Positions 1 to 10,300 of a stretch of DNA of 64,000 nt are shown piece by piece; position 1 is the stretch's first letter; each line of letters starts with the position of its first letter. Source of the DNA: CALKHT01 sp964511575 (GTDB lineage: Bacteria; Planctomycetota; Phycisphaerae; Phycisphaerales; Phycisphaeraceae). The notes below the pieces were generated by a model. The model saw nothing but the letters and a program-made list of their open reading frames with translations, had not been told where the DNA came from and ran no database searches. The stretch covers positions 1-64,000 of the forward strand of contig CAZEFM010000001.1 in assembly GCA_964511575.1 (NCBI GenBank), given 5' to 3'. The position numbers and the translations under genes are program-made.

Positions 1-1
1 C

Positions 2-964
2 GGCCAAGACGACGTGGTCGAACAGTTGCTGGCGGCCATTTTCACCCGCGGCCACTGCTTGCTAGAAGGCGTCCCGGGACTGGCCAAGACGCTGATGGTC
101 AGCACGCTCTCGAGCATCCTTGACGTGTCGTTTAAGCGGATTCAGTTCACCCCGGACCTGATGCCGTCGGACATCACCGGCACGCAGGTGCTGGAGGAAG
201 ATGAACAGGGCCGCCGCAGCTTCCGCTTCGTCGAGGGCCCTATTTTCACCAACGTGCTGCTGGCGGACGAAATCAACCGCACGCCGCCCAAGACGCAGGC
301 GGCGCTGCTCGAAGCGATGCAGGAGCATCACGTGACGGCGGGCGGCATGCAGCACGCGCTGCCGCAGCCGTTCTTCGTGCTGGCGACGCAGAACCCCATC
401 GAGCAGGAAGGCACCTATCCGCTGCCCGAGGCACAGCTCGACCGCTTCATGTTCATGATCCGCGTGGACTATCCCACGGAGGCGGAGGAACTGGACATCG
501 TGAAGCGGACGACATCGCGGCATGACGCTCGGCCGCAATCCGTGCTCAGTGCCGAGAAGGTGATGGAGATTCAGGAGCTGGTGCGTGATGTGCCGGTGGC
601 GGACCATGTGATTCGCTACGCGCTTCGGCTGGTGCGTTCGACGCGTCTGCCCGCCAAGGGTGCGGCGGACATGCGGCCGGAGTTCATGAAGCGTTATCTC
701 GCCTGGGGTGCCGGGCCTCGCGCCAGCCAGTATCTGATTTTGGCGGGTAAGGCGCGGGCGATTCTCAGCGGCCGCACACACGTGACGGTGCAGGACATTC
801 AAAGCATCGCCCATCCGGTGCTGCGTCACCGCATCATCACCAACTTCAACGCCGAAGCCGAAGGCATCACGCCGGACGAGCTGATCGATCAGTTGCTTGA
901 AACCGTGACGGTGGACGGCACGGACGCGAAGACCGCGGCAACGATGGAAACGGTGATGCGATGA
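2..964 (+). CDS. MoxR family AAA+ ATPase (5' end outside window)
   Basis: This is an AAA+ ATPase of the MoxR family, which acts as a chaperone-like motor for partner proteins that carry von Willebrand A domains. The reading frame is open from the first bases of the window, encoding GQDDVVEQLL, a normal internal MoxR stretch, so the true start lies upstream. Visible motifs are the Walker A variant EGVPGLAKT, Walker B LLADEINR, and the sensor segment ATQNPIEQEGTYPLPEAQLDRF. The C-terminal lid domain is complete and ends in TGA at 962-964. It is followed on the same strand by a DUF58 protein and BatA/VWA membrane proteins, the usual partners of MoxR. Family assignment is firm; the substrate is unknown. 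Confidence 0.95.
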   Translation, partial: GQDDVVEQLLAAIFTRGHCLLEGVPGLAKTLMVSTLSSILDVSFKRIQFTPDLMPSDITGTQVLEEDEQGRRSFRFVEGPIFTNVLLADEINRTPPKTQAALLEAMQEHHVTAGGMQHALPQPFFVLATQNPIEQEGTYPLPEAQLDRFMFMIRVDYPTEAEELDIVKRTTSRHDARPQSVLSAEKVMEIQELVRDVPVADHVIRYALRLVRSTRLPAKGAADMRPEFMKRYLAWGAGPRASQYLILAGKARAILSGRTHVTVQDIQSIAHPVLRHRIITNFNAEAEGITPDELIDQLLETVTVDGTDAKTAATMETVMR

Positions 965-967
965 TGT

Positions 968-1082
968 GAATGCCGAATGACGAAATTCGAATGACGAAAG
1001 AAGTTCGAAGGTCGAAGTTCACAACGCCAGGCGGAGGTTGCCTGCTGATTCATCTTTCCGCATTCGAGTTTCGGATTTCCCC
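968..1082. repeat. GAATGACGAA-class intergenic inverted repeat
   Basis: The gap between the MoxR and DUF58 genes holds GAATGACGAAATTCGAATG-type words on the left. An imperfect reverse-complement arm (CTTTCCGCATTCGAGTTTC) lies just before the next ATG. The same class occurs at 30115-30260 and 40404-40523. The right arm runs up to within a base or two of the DUF58 start codon, so it would be part of that gene's leader. Confidence 0.7.
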
Positions 1083-2072
1083 ATGAGTGGCCTTTCGACT
1101 GATTACCTGTCACACGACACGCTGGCGGCGATTGCGCCGATTGATCTGCGTGCGCGGATGATCGTTGAGGGGTTGATGACGGGGCAGCATCGCTCGCCCT
1201 TTCAGGGGTTCAGCGTCGAGTTTGCCCAACATCGTCAGTACACGGCGGGTGACGACACGCGGTTTCTGGACTGGAAGGTGTTCGGCCGAACGGACAAGCT
1301 GTACATCAAGCAGTATCAGAAAGAGACGAACCTCGACCTGGTGATCATGGTCGATTCATCGGGTTCGATGGGTTACACCTCGTTGAAGGGGCAGGGATCC
1401 GGTGCGAAGGATGCGGGCCAGTGGCGCAAATATGACTGTGCGGCCTCGCTGGCGGCGGCGCTTTCGTACCTGGCGCTGCAGCAGCAGGATCGCGTCGGGC
1501 TGGTGATGTTCAGCGACCACATGCAGGCTGTGACGCGGATGAGCAACGCCCGCGACCACTGGCGCAGCATCATCGAGATCCTTTCGTCGGAGAACGTGGA
1601 TGAGGACCGCGATGCGTTGATCGCCGGCGGACAGACGCAGCGCACCACCGACCTGGGCAAGCTGTTCGACCAGATCACCGCGAAGCTCGCCCGCCGCAGC
1701 CTGGTGGTGCTCATCAGCGACCTTTTCGACACACCCGAAGCGTTCGAACGCGGGCTCGCGCTGTTGCGCCATCGGCGACACGACCTGATGGTGCTGCAGA
1801 CGCTCGATCACGCGGAGCTGACGTTTCCCTTCCGTTCGCCGAGCGACTTCATCGGCCTGGAGAACGAAGGCAAGCTGGGGTTGGACCCCGCGGCACTGCG
1901 TGAGGCGTACCTCGACTCGCTCAAGGCACACCTGCAGAAGGTGGAGGACATCACCCGTCAGTTCGGGTTCGATTACCTGCTGGTGGACACCTCGCAGAAC
2001 CTGGGCGCAGCGCTGGGGCACTTCCTGGCGCGGCGGGCAGCAATGGCGAGCCGGGGCAAGCTGCGGAAGTAG
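1083..2072 (+). CDS. DUF58 domain protein (VWA-like)
   Basis: This is a 329-residue DUF58 protein, the usual partner of MoxR ATPases. The conserved DUF58 core (GDDTRFLDWKVFGRTDKLY) is followed by a von Willebrand A fold with an intact MIDAS motif, DSSGSMG, and later the strand LVVLISDLFD. No membrane segment or signal peptide is seen, so it is probably cytoplasmic or peripheral. I start it at ATG 1083 rather than an in-frame start 45 bases upstream, because the upstream part is repeat DNA and would translate to an atypical N-terminus. It is second in the MoxR operon. DUF58 proteins of this cluster type are linked to stress tolerance and envelope maturation in other bacteria; its role here is not shown by the sequence. 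Confidence 0.9.
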   Translation: MSGLSTDYLSHDTLAAIAPIDLRARMIVEGLMTGQHRSPFQGFSVEFAQHRQYTAGDDTRFLDWKVFGRTDKLYIKQYQKETNLDLVIMVDSSGSMGYTSLKGQGSGAKDAGQWRKYDCAASLAAALSYLALQQQDRVGLVMFSDHMQAVTRMSNARDHWRSIIEILSSENVDEDRDALIAGGQTQRTTDLGKLFDQITAKLARRSLVVLISDLFDTPEAFERGLALLRHRRHDLMVLQTLDHAELTFPFRSPSDFIGLENEGKLGLDPAALREAYLDSLKAHLQKVEDITRQFGFDYLLVDTSQNLGAALGHFLARRAAMASRGKLRK

Positions 2073-2079
2073 CAGTGGA

Positions 2080-2230
2080 GCCACGGATGAACGCAAATCA
2101 ACGCAGATAAGAGTATGGGAATGGGTTAACCACGGATCGCACGGGTGACACGGATGATGAAAAAGACGAGGGGTAAGACTCAATATTGTTTGCTTGTCTT
2201 GATCTGTGTGAATCCGTGTTCATCTGTGGC
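2080..2230. repeat. CCACGGATGAACACGG-class inverted repeat
   Basis: This fills the gap between the DUF58 and BatA-like genes. The left arm GCCACGGATGAACGCAAATC pairs imperfectly with the right arm ending TTCATCTGTGGC. A second copy of the word, CCACGGATCGCACGGGTGAC, lies inside. Related copies are at 4654-4791 and 26509-26590. Confidence 0.7.
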
Positions 2231-2237
2231 TGAATAA

Positions 2238-4649
2238 ATGCATCTATCACTCGCACAAGTTGCTCCGATGTTTTCGACGGCTGCCCTGGCGTGGGCGGGG
2301 GCGGCGGCGATGGCGGTGCCAATCGCGATTCACCTGTTGACGCGGTATCGGCGTCGGCCTCAGGTGTGGGGGGCGATGCGGTTCCTTCTGGAGGCGTATC
2401 GTCGGCATCGCACGCGGTTGCAGGTGGAGCAGTGGGTGCTGCTGGCGGTGCGGTGCCTGATTCTGCTGGTGCTGGGACTGGCGCTTGCCGGGCCGATGCT
2501 CAGCGGCTGCGCGAGTTCGGCTTTGGGCACGCTGGCGGGCAGTGGTCGCATCGTGCACCTGGTGATCGACGACTCGCTGACCAGCCATGCGATGCAGCGC
2601 GAAGGCGAGCAGCGCTTCGAAACGTTGCGTGAGGCGGCGCTGGCGGTGGTGAACGGCTTGAACGTGGGCGACCGCGTGGCGGTGTGGCGGACGGCCCGGC
2701 CGAGCGAAGCGGTCGTCGCCCCAGCCTCGCTGGATCACGCTGGTGCACGTCAGGCGATTGAGGCGATGCAGCCGCGGTTCAGCCGGGCCGACCTTCCCAG
2801 CGTGCTGTCGGAGGTGAACACTTCGCTGAACGATCCGCAGGTGCGGGCGTTGGGTGCTGATCAGGTGTACGTGATCGTGTTGAGCGACTTTTCCCGCGCG
2901 AGCGTGAACCTGGAGCGGCCGGCGCCTTCGGAGCTTGCGGTGCTGGGCGAGCGGTGCAAGCTGTTTCTGGCTCAGCCGATGGATGAGCGGGGCAACGTGC
3001 AGATTGAAGCGCTTCGGCCGCGTCGGCACATGATCGTTGCCGACCGCGAGCATGCAACGGTGCCGGTGGAGCTTCGTCTGCGTCGCTTTGCCGATGAAGC
3101 GGGCGACCGGGTGACATCGATCGATGTGTCGGTCATCGGGCCGGACGGTCAGACGACGCACCAGGTTCAGCGTCAGCATCGCTGGGCGAGCGGTCAGAGC
3201 GAGGCGGCGGTGAATGTGGATGTGCCGCTGACCGATGCACTGCGTTCGGCGTCGGTCGAGGGTGAGGCGGGGGGTCGGGCCCTTGCGTTGCATGCCCGCA
3301 TTGCCAGTGATGCGGCTGCGGATGTGCTGGCGGTGGACAACCAGGCGTGGTCGGTGGTGGATGTGCGCCATCGTGTGGCGGTGGGGTTGATCGACGCTCC
3401 AGGCGCGGGGCTGGATGGGTCGACCACCATTGAGCCGCGCCGGTGGCTGACGTTGGCGCTTCAGCCGTTCGAGGAGATGGGGGATGTTGGCCCCGGTCGG
3501 GTGGAAGTGGTGGATGTGCCTCCTGCTGCGGTGGAGGAGCAGCGTCTGACGGCGCTCGATGCGGTGATGGTGCTTCGACCCGATCTGCTGAGCGATGCGG
3601 GTTGGGGGGCGTTGGCGACCTATGCGAATCAGGGCGGGCTGGTGTGGTTCTTTGTGCCCGCGACGACGGAAGCGTCCAGCGGCGTGTGGGGGGCGAAGCT
3701 GGTGGAGCGGTTCGACTTGAACTGGCGGATCGGCATCGAGCCGATTCACGCCGGCCGACCGCGCAACGGCGGTGATCCGTTGGCGCCGGTGGCGGGCGAT
3801 CGCTACTGGACGCTGCTGACCGAAGGCGAGCTTTCCGCGGTGCCTGAGCCGTTGCGATTGCTGGCGGCGGACTGGTCGGCACTGACGAAACCCATCCGGG
3901 TGACGCAACGGCTGGAGCTGGCGGTGCTGGGCGGCCAGGGCGCGGCGGAAAGCGTCTGGCTGCGACTGAACGATGAGGAGCGGTCGCCGCTGCTTGCTTC
4001 CGCGACGGTGGGCGATGGCCGGGTGATGATGCTCGGTGTCGCGCTCGACCCGGAGTGGAGCAACCTGCCGACCAAGCCGTTGTTCCTTCCGATGCTGCAC
4101 GAAGCGTTGCGTGGCGTGCTGGGTGAATCGCCTCAGATGCGCCGCATGAGCGAGGGGCTCGTGGGTGAACGACCGCTGCTGGGTCGGCCGTGGGATGGCG
4201 CGCAGCGGCTGCAGTTGATCAGCGGGTTGGAAGCGGATGGAGAAGGCTCGTCGGCGAGTTTGATGCTGCAGCGTGGCGAGGGCGGCCTGTCGCCTGTCTC
4301 GCCTTTGAGCGCACCGGGCATCTGGGCGGCGGATCCGCGCACGGCAGGGCAGTTGCTGGCGGCGAATGTGGACGGCAACGGCGGCGACACGCGGCAGATC
4401 GATCCGGCGCTGCTCGAAGCATGGTTCAGCCCGGTGGGTGAGGTGAACTGGCTGGATGCATCGAACCCCGCGGCGGTGCTGACGGCTGAACCGACACGGC
4501 TGGCGCTGGGCTGGCCGTTGCTGGTGGCGGTGCTGGTGCTGGTGCTGCTGGAGACGGCGATGGCGCGCTGGTTCAGCCACGCGGTCGCCGCCCCACCCGG
4601 ACCGGTCACCGTGGGACAGATGGCGGCAGTGGTGAGGAGAGCGAACTGA
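2238..4649 (+). CDS. BatA-like membrane protein with N-terminal aerotolerance domain
   Basis: This 803-residue protein opens with the BatA N-terminal module: a hydrophobic segment at about residues 12-34, a basic loop (LLTRYRRRPQVWGAMRFL), and a second hydrophobic segment at about 64-88. A von Willebrand A-like region follows (VHLVIDDSLTSHAM, later VYVIVLSDFSRAS), then a long periplasmic part containing GATase-like strands (TALDAVMVLRPDLLSD, LATYANQGGLVWFF). It ends with a transmembrane helix near 755-776 and a short tail. The MIDAS is degenerate (DDSLTSH instead of DxSxS). It lies within the MoxR-DUF58 operon and probably forms the membrane-anchored part of that complex. The domain order is typical of planctomycete proteins; the exact function is unknown. 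Confidence 0.85.
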   Translation: MHLSLAQVAPMFSTAALAWAGAAAMAVPIAIHLLTRYRRRPQVWGAMRFLLEAYRRHRTRLQVEQWVLLAVRCLILLVLGLALAGPMLSGCASSALGTLAGSGRIVHLVIDDSLTSHAMQREGEQRFETLREAALAVVNGLNVGDRVAVWRTARPSEAVVAPASLDHAGARQAIEAMQPRFSRADLPSVLSEVNTSLNDPQVRALGADQVYVIVLSDFSRASVNLERPAPSELAVLGERCKLFLAQPMDERGNVQIEALRPRRHMIVADREHATVPVELRLRRFADEAGDRVTSIDVSVIGPDGQTTHQVQRQHRWASGQSEAAVNVDVPLTDALRSASVEGEAGGRALALHARIASDAAADVLAVDNQAWSVVDVRHRVAVGLIDAPGAGLDGSTTIEPRRWLTLALQPFEEMGDVGPGRVEVVDVPPAAVEEQRLTALDAVMVLRPDLLSDAGWGALATYANQGGLVWFFVPATTEASSGVWGAKLVERFDLNWRIGIEPIHAGRPRNGGDPLAPVAGDRYWTLLTEGELSAVPEPLRLLAADWSALTKPIRVTQRLELAVLGGQGAAESVWLRLNDEERSPLLASATVGDGRVMMLGVALDPEWSNLPTKPLFLPMLHEALRGVLGESPQMRRMSEGLVGERPLLGRPWDGAQRLQLISGLEADGEGSSASLMLQRGEGGLSPVSPLSAPGIWAADPRTAGQLLAANVDGNGGDTRQIDPALLEAWFSPVGEVNWLDASNPAAVLTAEPTRLALGWPLLVAVLVLVLLETAMARWFSHAVAAPPGPVTVGQMAAVVRRAN

Positions 4650-4653
4650 ACGT

Positions 4654-4791
4654 TCAGCCGCCGATGCACGCGGATGAACACCGATGGGACAAAGCCGCAC
4701 GACGGCGTGGCGTTGGTCATCGCGATGAACAATCGACCGGTCCCGTGGGCTTGAACTAAGAAACAGACACCCGCGTTTATCTGCGGCTCAA
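4654..4791. repeat. CCACGGATGAACACGG-class inverted repeat, diverged
   Basis: The gap before the VWA membrane protein holds the word GCACGCGGATGAACACCGAT on the left. A short complementary arm, GTTTATCTGCGGCTCAA, ends four bases before the next ATG. The copy is more diverged than the one at 2080-2230. Confidence 0.55.
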
Positions 4792-4794
4792 ACA

Positions 4795-7317
4795 ATGACG
4801 TTACTCGCTTCCATCTTCGATCAGCTCTTCGGGCTCCAGAATGTGAGCTGGTCCGATTCACGGACGGCACTGGGTTGGCGTACGGAGTTGCCAGCCTGGG
4901 CGTGGGCGCTGATCGTGCTGGCGGCGATCGGTCTGGCGGCGTGGAGCTATCACCGCATGCTCGGGCCACGCTGGGCGCGGATCGCGCTGGCGGGGGTTCG
5001 CGCGGCACTGCTGGTGGTGATTGCGGCGTTGCTTGCCGGGCCGATGCTCGTGCTGAATCAGGAGCGAGTCGACCCGGACTGCCTCATCGTGCTGGTGGAC
5101 CGCAGTGCTTCGCTGGACATCAAGGACATGACGCTTGCCCAGCGGCAGGCCAGCCGGGACGAAGCGCTGCGTGAAGCGCTGTCGAAGCACGCGGACCTGT
5201 TCGGGCCGGAGAAACTCGGCGGCGAGCATCGCCAGATCCTTTGGCTGGGCTTTGACAGCTCGACGTACGAACTGGGCGGTGGCGGCAATCCGGGCGCGGT
5301 CGAGGGTGAAGCGACCGGCGAGGCGTCCACGACTGAATCGGTGGCGGTGAGCGACGAGGCGACCATGCTGGTGCCGGAGCTTGGCCCGGCTTCGGGGATG
5401 ACGACGGCGCTTCGCACGGCAATCGATCAGGCGCTGCAGCGTGTGGCGGGCAGGCCGATCAGCGGGATCGTGCTGTTGACCGACGGCCGCAGCCCCGAAG
5501 CGACGGGCGCGGATGTGGTGCGACGTCTGGCGCAGCAGGGCGTGGGCGTTTACTCGGTGCCGCTGGGTGCGGACACCGCGCCGCTGGATTTCGCGATTGC
5601 CGACATCGAGTCGCCGGACAAAGCGTTTGTGAACGACATCGTGCCGGTGAACGTGTGGATCGAGGTGTTTCCCGCCGATGCGCAGGTGGACCTGTCGCAG
5701 GTGCGGGTGCGACTGATCGATGAGCAGACGCAGCAGGTGCTGGATGAGAAGCCAGCCGAATCGCTGCAGGAACCGGTGCGGCTGACGGCTCAATCGGAAG
5801 CGGTCGGCCAGGTGTCGTGGAAGGTGGAGATCGAGCATGCCGGCGGCACGGTGACGCAGCCGGTGGCGGAACTGATCACCGAGAACAACGAAGAGCTCGT
5901 GAGCATCGAGCTGGTGGATCGGCCGATCCGCGTGTTGTACGTGGAAGGCTATCCGCGGTGGGAGTATCGCTACCTCAAGAACATGCTGCTGCGTGAGGAG
6001 AGCATTTCGAGCAGCATGCTGTTGCTCAGTGCGGATCGCAACTTTGCGCAGGAAGGCGATGTGCCGATCACGCGGTTGCCGCAGGATGCGGAAGAGCTTG
6101 AGCCGTTCGACGTGGTGATTCTGGGTGATGTGCCTTCGAACTACTTCGGCGCGGAGCTGTTGACGCTGCTTCGCGATCACGTGGCGGTGCGGGGTGCGGG
6201 GTTGCTGTGGATCGGCGGGCCGGGCTCGACGCCACGCAGCTACGAGACGACGCCTCTGGCGGACCTGTTGCCGATGCGGTTGCCCGGCGCGGTGGAGCGG
6301 TTGAGCGGGTTGATGGGATCGGCCGCGCTGCGGATGAAGCCGACGCCTTTGGCGGAGGTGTACAACGTGATGCGGATGCAGACGATCGGCAGCGGCGTGA
6401 CGGATGCGTCGCAGATGACGGTTGCCTGGCCCGACACGCTGCCGGCGTTGCACTGGGCACAGGATGTGGGGCCGCTCAAGCAGATTGCCGAGGTGCTGGC
6501 GGAGGGTCGGCCGGAAAACGATCTGCTTGCCGACAGCTCGGACAGCGAATCGGGCGCGCCGCTGATTGTGCGCATGCCGTACGGCGCGGGGTTGTCGCTG
6601 TACATCGCGACGGATGAGACCTGGCGTTGGCGTTACGGCCGAGGCGAGTTCTACTTCGAGCAGTTCTGGGTGCAGTTGGTGCGGATGCTCGGGTCCAACC
6701 GTCTGCAGCGTGACACCGGGCCGGCGAAGCTGATGGTGTCCAACCGTCGGGTGGAGCGTGACCGCGCGGTGGTGGTGGAGCTGGTGGTGCGTGACCCGGG
6801 CCTGATGCAGCGCAACGCATCGCGGATCGCGGTGGATGTGCTCCGCGCGGACGATCCGCAGGGCCAGCCGATCGAGCGGATCGAGCTTCTGCAGGACTTT
6901 TCCACCAGCGGCACATCGGCGCAGGACCTGGCGGGGGACGCGATGACGATTTCGCGCGGCCGGGTCTACCGCACGCTGTGGCAGCCGGCGACGACCGGCG
7001 CGCTGCGGCTGCGTGTGGTCGAACAGGGCATGGCGGAACTGGAACTGACCGATACGATCGAGGTGTACCACGGCGACGATGAGAAGCGGCAGCCGCTGCC
7101 CGATCACGATCGGCTGGCGACGCTGTCGCAGCAGACCGGCGGGCGGGTGATCGCACTGGAGAACCTTGAGGAACTGGCGGGCCTGATTCCCAATCGCCAG
7201 ACGCGTACGCCCAACGACATTCGCGAACCCCTTTGGGACTCGTACGTTAGCCTGATCCTGGTCCTGCTTTTGCTGACCGTGGAGTGGGTGGGGCGTAAGG
7301 TAATAAGGTTGGTCTGA
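4795..7317 (+). CDS. VWA / GATase1-like membrane protein
   Basis: This is an 840-residue membrane protein of the type found next to MoxR and BatA in planctomycetes. Two hydrophobic segments lie near residues 30-50 and 62-84. A VWA-like domain follows (LIVLVDRSASLDIKDM, GIVLLTDGRSPEATG), then an Ig-like stretch. Next comes a class I glutamine-amidotransferase-like domain without a visible catalytic Cys-His pair (RVLYVEGYPRWEYRYLKN, LLWIGGPGSTPRSYETT). A C-terminal transmembrane helix near 820-837 ends the protein. The paired terminal anchors place the large middle part outside the cytoplasmic membrane. It sits between the BatA-like gene and the DUF4175-like gene in the same operon. The biochemical role is not known. 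Confidence 0.85.
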   Translation: MTLLASIFDQLFGLQNVSWSDSRTALGWRTELPAWAWALIVLAAIGLAAWSYHRMLGPRWARIALAGVRAALLVVIAALLAGPMLVLNQERVDPDCLIVLVDRSASLDIKDMTLAQRQASRDEALREALSKHADLFGPEKLGGEHRQILWLGFDSSTYELGGGGNPGAVEGEATGEASTTESVAVSDEATMLVPELGPASGMTTALRTAIDQALQRVAGRPISGIVLLTDGRSPEATGADVVRRLAQQGVGVYSVPLGADTAPLDFAIADIESPDKAFVNDIVPVNVWIEVFPADAQVDLSQVRVRLIDEQTQQVLDEKPAESLQEPVRLTAQSEAVGQVSWKVEIEHAGGTVTQPVAELITENNEELVSIELVDRPIRVLYVEGYPRWEYRYLKNMLLREESISSSMLLLSADRNFAQEGDVPITRLPQDAEELEPFDVVILGDVPSNYFGAELLTLLRDHVAVRGAGLLWIGGPGSTPRSYETTPLADLLPMRLPGAVERLSGLMGSAALRMKPTPLAEVYNVMRMQTIGSGVTDASQMTVAWPDTLPALHWAQDVGPLKQIAEVLAEGRPENDLLADSSDSESGAPLIVRMPYGAGLSLYIATDETWRWRYGRGEFYFEQFWVQLVRMLGSNRLQRDTGPAKLMVSNRRVERDRAVVVELVVRDPGLMQRNASRIAVDVLRADDPQGQPIERIELLQDFSTSGTSAQDLAGDAMTISRGRVYRTLWQPATTGALRLRVVEQGMAELELTDTIEVYHGDDEKRQPLPDHDRLATLSQQTGGRVIALENLEELAGLIPNRQTRTPNDIREPLWDSYVSLILVLLLLTVEWVGRKVIRLV

Positions 7318-7381
7318 AGCATTGCGGCGGGTTGGCGTTGCCTGTCCATCCGAAGTCCGCAAGCCGAAATGGAACGTCGTC

Positions 7382-10300
7382 ATGGAACATGTCAGCCGAA
7401 AGCTTACGCAACTGCGGCGGACCGCGCGGGCGATGCTGCTGGCGCAGCGCATCAGCCAGTGGGTGGCTGTTGTGCTGGCGGTGGTGATGGCGCTGGCACT
7501 GGTCGACTTCCTGCTGCGTCTGCCGGGATGGGGTCGGTTGATCATCGGCGCATCGCTGGCGGTGGTGGCGATCGGCTGGCTGGTGGGGCAGTTCATCGAA
7601 GCGCTGGGGTTCCGCCCGGGGTTGAGCACGCTGGCGCTGCGGGCGGAGCGCATCTTCCCGCAACTGTCGGGCATGCTTGCCACGGGGGTCGAGTTCGCCA
7701 GTGCGCGGTCGGGGAACGCATCGGGCGGTGCCGTGTCGGGCGATTCGCCGCGGATGCGGCAGTTTATCGAGGTGAGCCTGCACGATGCCGAAACGCGACT
7801 GTCCGGCGTGCCGCTGCATCGATTGATCGACCCGAAGCGCACGCTGCGCATGGCGACGGGGGCGGTGGTGGCGGTGACGGTGCTGGTGAGCCTGGTGGCG
7901 GCGTTCCCGGCTGAGGCGTCGATCGCGACGCAGCGCTGGCTGACACCGTTGGGCGACACGCAGTGGCCGCGCTGGACCGAGGTGAACAGCGATGTGCACG
8001 TGACGGTCTGGCCCACCGATGAGCCGCTGCCGATGCGGGCGACGGTGGACAAGGGGTATCGGCCGAACATGCGCACCAGCGTCAACTACCGGCTGGTGCA
8101 CGGCGCGCACCTGGGGCGCTGGCACAACGCGCTCATGAACGATCAGGCCGCCAACACCGACAGCGCTCCCGGCACCGATGCCCGGCAGGGTCGCTTCGAG
8201 CGGATGATCGATCTGCCCGCGATGATCGAAACGGCGCAGCTCGCCTCCGCGGACGGCGCGATTGTCGAGTTCTATTTTGAAGCGGGCGACGACGCGACCG
8301 AACCGCAGCAGCTTAAGTTGATCGCGCGTCCGGCTGTGCGTTCGGCCACGCTGCACATCACCCCGCCGGATTACGCCGCCGACCTGATCGAACCGCAGCG
8401 CATCGCACTGGATCAGCAGTCGGGCCAGCGCGCAACCGCTGCGGCTCTGATCGGTTCAACCGTTCGCCTGGAGCTGGGGCTCAACAAGCCGATCCCCGTG
8501 AGCGATGTGACGGTGAGCACGCTCGCGCCGGGTCTTGGCGCGGATGCGACGGTTGCGTTCGATGCGCAGAACGCCCAGCGCGCGGATTCGGATGTGATCA
8601 TCTTCGCGTTTCGGTTGAACGAGACGGTGGAAACGCCGGTGATGTTGGTGGATGAGCACGGGCTGACGAACGTTTCGGAGCGGCTGTACCGGATCGAAGC
8701 GATCGAGGACAAGCCGCCGGCCGTGACGATTGTCGCGCCGCCCGCCGATGAGGCGGTGCTGCCCACCGCGGTGATCGACCTCCGCGCGATGGCGCAGGAC
8801 GATGTGGGTGTGCAGCGGGTGGCGTTGCACGCGGACCTGCCGCCGCAGGACGCCGCCGCCGGTGCGAATGCGAACGATGCCGATGGCAAGCCGCGCACGC
8901 GGAAGGACCTCGCCGAGGTGACGGGTCGCGATGCACGGCTGACGGTGGCGGATGAGCTGGATCTGGCGCTGCTGACGCTGCGCAAGGGCGATGTGGTTGA
9001 GCTGCACGCCGGGGCGCACGATGTGTATGAACTGGATGGCGAGCGCCACGAGGTGATGCAGGCGACGCCCCGTCTTTTGCGCATCATCGATGCGGCCACG
9101 CTTGAAGCGCAGATTCGCGGCGAGTTGGCGGGCGTGCGCCAGCAGGTGGTGCGGCTGCAGATGCAGCAGGCCGACCTTGCCCAAACCGAGGGCGATCAGG
9201 CGTTCATCGGTCAGCAGCAGGTGCAGCGTCGATTGGGTGACCAGACCGCGCAGATGCAGCGCCTCCAGCAGCGCATGCAGCGCAACCGTTTTCAGGAGCA
9301 GGGGCTCGAAACGCTGCTCAACGATGCGCAGGGGCTGCTCAACGAAGCGCAACAGGAATCGCGTGAAGCGATCGACCAGATGCAGCAGGCCGCACGCGAA
9401 GCCGAGGCCGACCGCCAGGCCCAGGCGGAGCAGCATCAGGTGCAGGCGCGTCAGCGTCAGGAGAACGTGGCGCAGAAGCTCGAGGATCTGGTGAATCTGT
9501 TGGATCAGGGTCGCGACGCCCAGGCGCTTCAGGCCCGGCTGCGTGACATTCTGCAGCAGCAGCAGAACCTTGCCGGCGACACGCGACAGATGCTGCCGCG
9601 CACGCTCGGCCAAACGCTCGAGCAGTTGAGTGAAGAGGACCGTGCGGCGTTGAACGATCAGGCCCAGCGTGAACGCGAGCTGGCGGCGCAGGCGGAGCAG
9701 TTGATCCGCCAGATGCACGCCACCGCCGAGGCGATTGCGCAGCAGGGTGACAACATCGATGCGCAGGCCACGGCGCAGTCCCTGCGTGAGGCGGCCGCCA
9801 TCGCGCAGCGGCAGGGCCTGAACGAGCGCATGGAGCAGGCGGCGCAGAACACGCAGCAGAACCGGCTGTCGCAGGCGGGCAACGAGCAGAACGAAGCCAT
9901 CGACGTGATGGAGCAGATGCTCAACGAGATGAACAACCGCGAGCGACGGCGGCAGGAGATGCTGCGCCGACAGCTGGCGAAGCTCGCCGACGCGATTGAA
10001 AAGCTCATCGCCCAGCAGAAGGTTCAGATCGAGCGGCTGGACAAAGCGCGGGAGTTGACGGGGCTGGATGAGCCGTTGGCGGCGTTGCGTCGCAACACGA
10101 TGAGCGTGGAGCAGTCGGCCCGCGATGTGCGTGAAACCGTCGCCGTCGCCGATGTGCTGGTGCAGGCCGCCGAGGCGCAGGGTCAGGGCATCCTCGCGCT
10201 GCGCAGTCAGGATCGTGAACCCGCCGTCCAGGCCGAGGCCCTTGCGCTGGAGAAGCTCGAGCAGGCGCTCAAGCTGACGCGCGAGTTGCAGCAGCAACAG

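Noticed and set aside
2247..4700. Long open frame on the minus strand, antisense to the BatA-like gene
   Set aside because: The plus strand encodes recognisable domains; the antisense product is Arg/His/Gln-rich without motifs, as expected from high GC content.
2238..7317. Membrane VWA proteins as complete metal-binding VWA domains
   Set aside because: The MIDAS DxSxS is degenerate in the first (DDSLTSH) and only DRSASL in the second, so intact metal binding is clear only in the DUF58 protein.
4858..8085. Open frame of more than 1000 codons on the minus strand
   Set aside because: It spans two plus-strand genes with clear domains and its product is low-complexity His/Arg/Gln; no ribosome binding site or family similarity.
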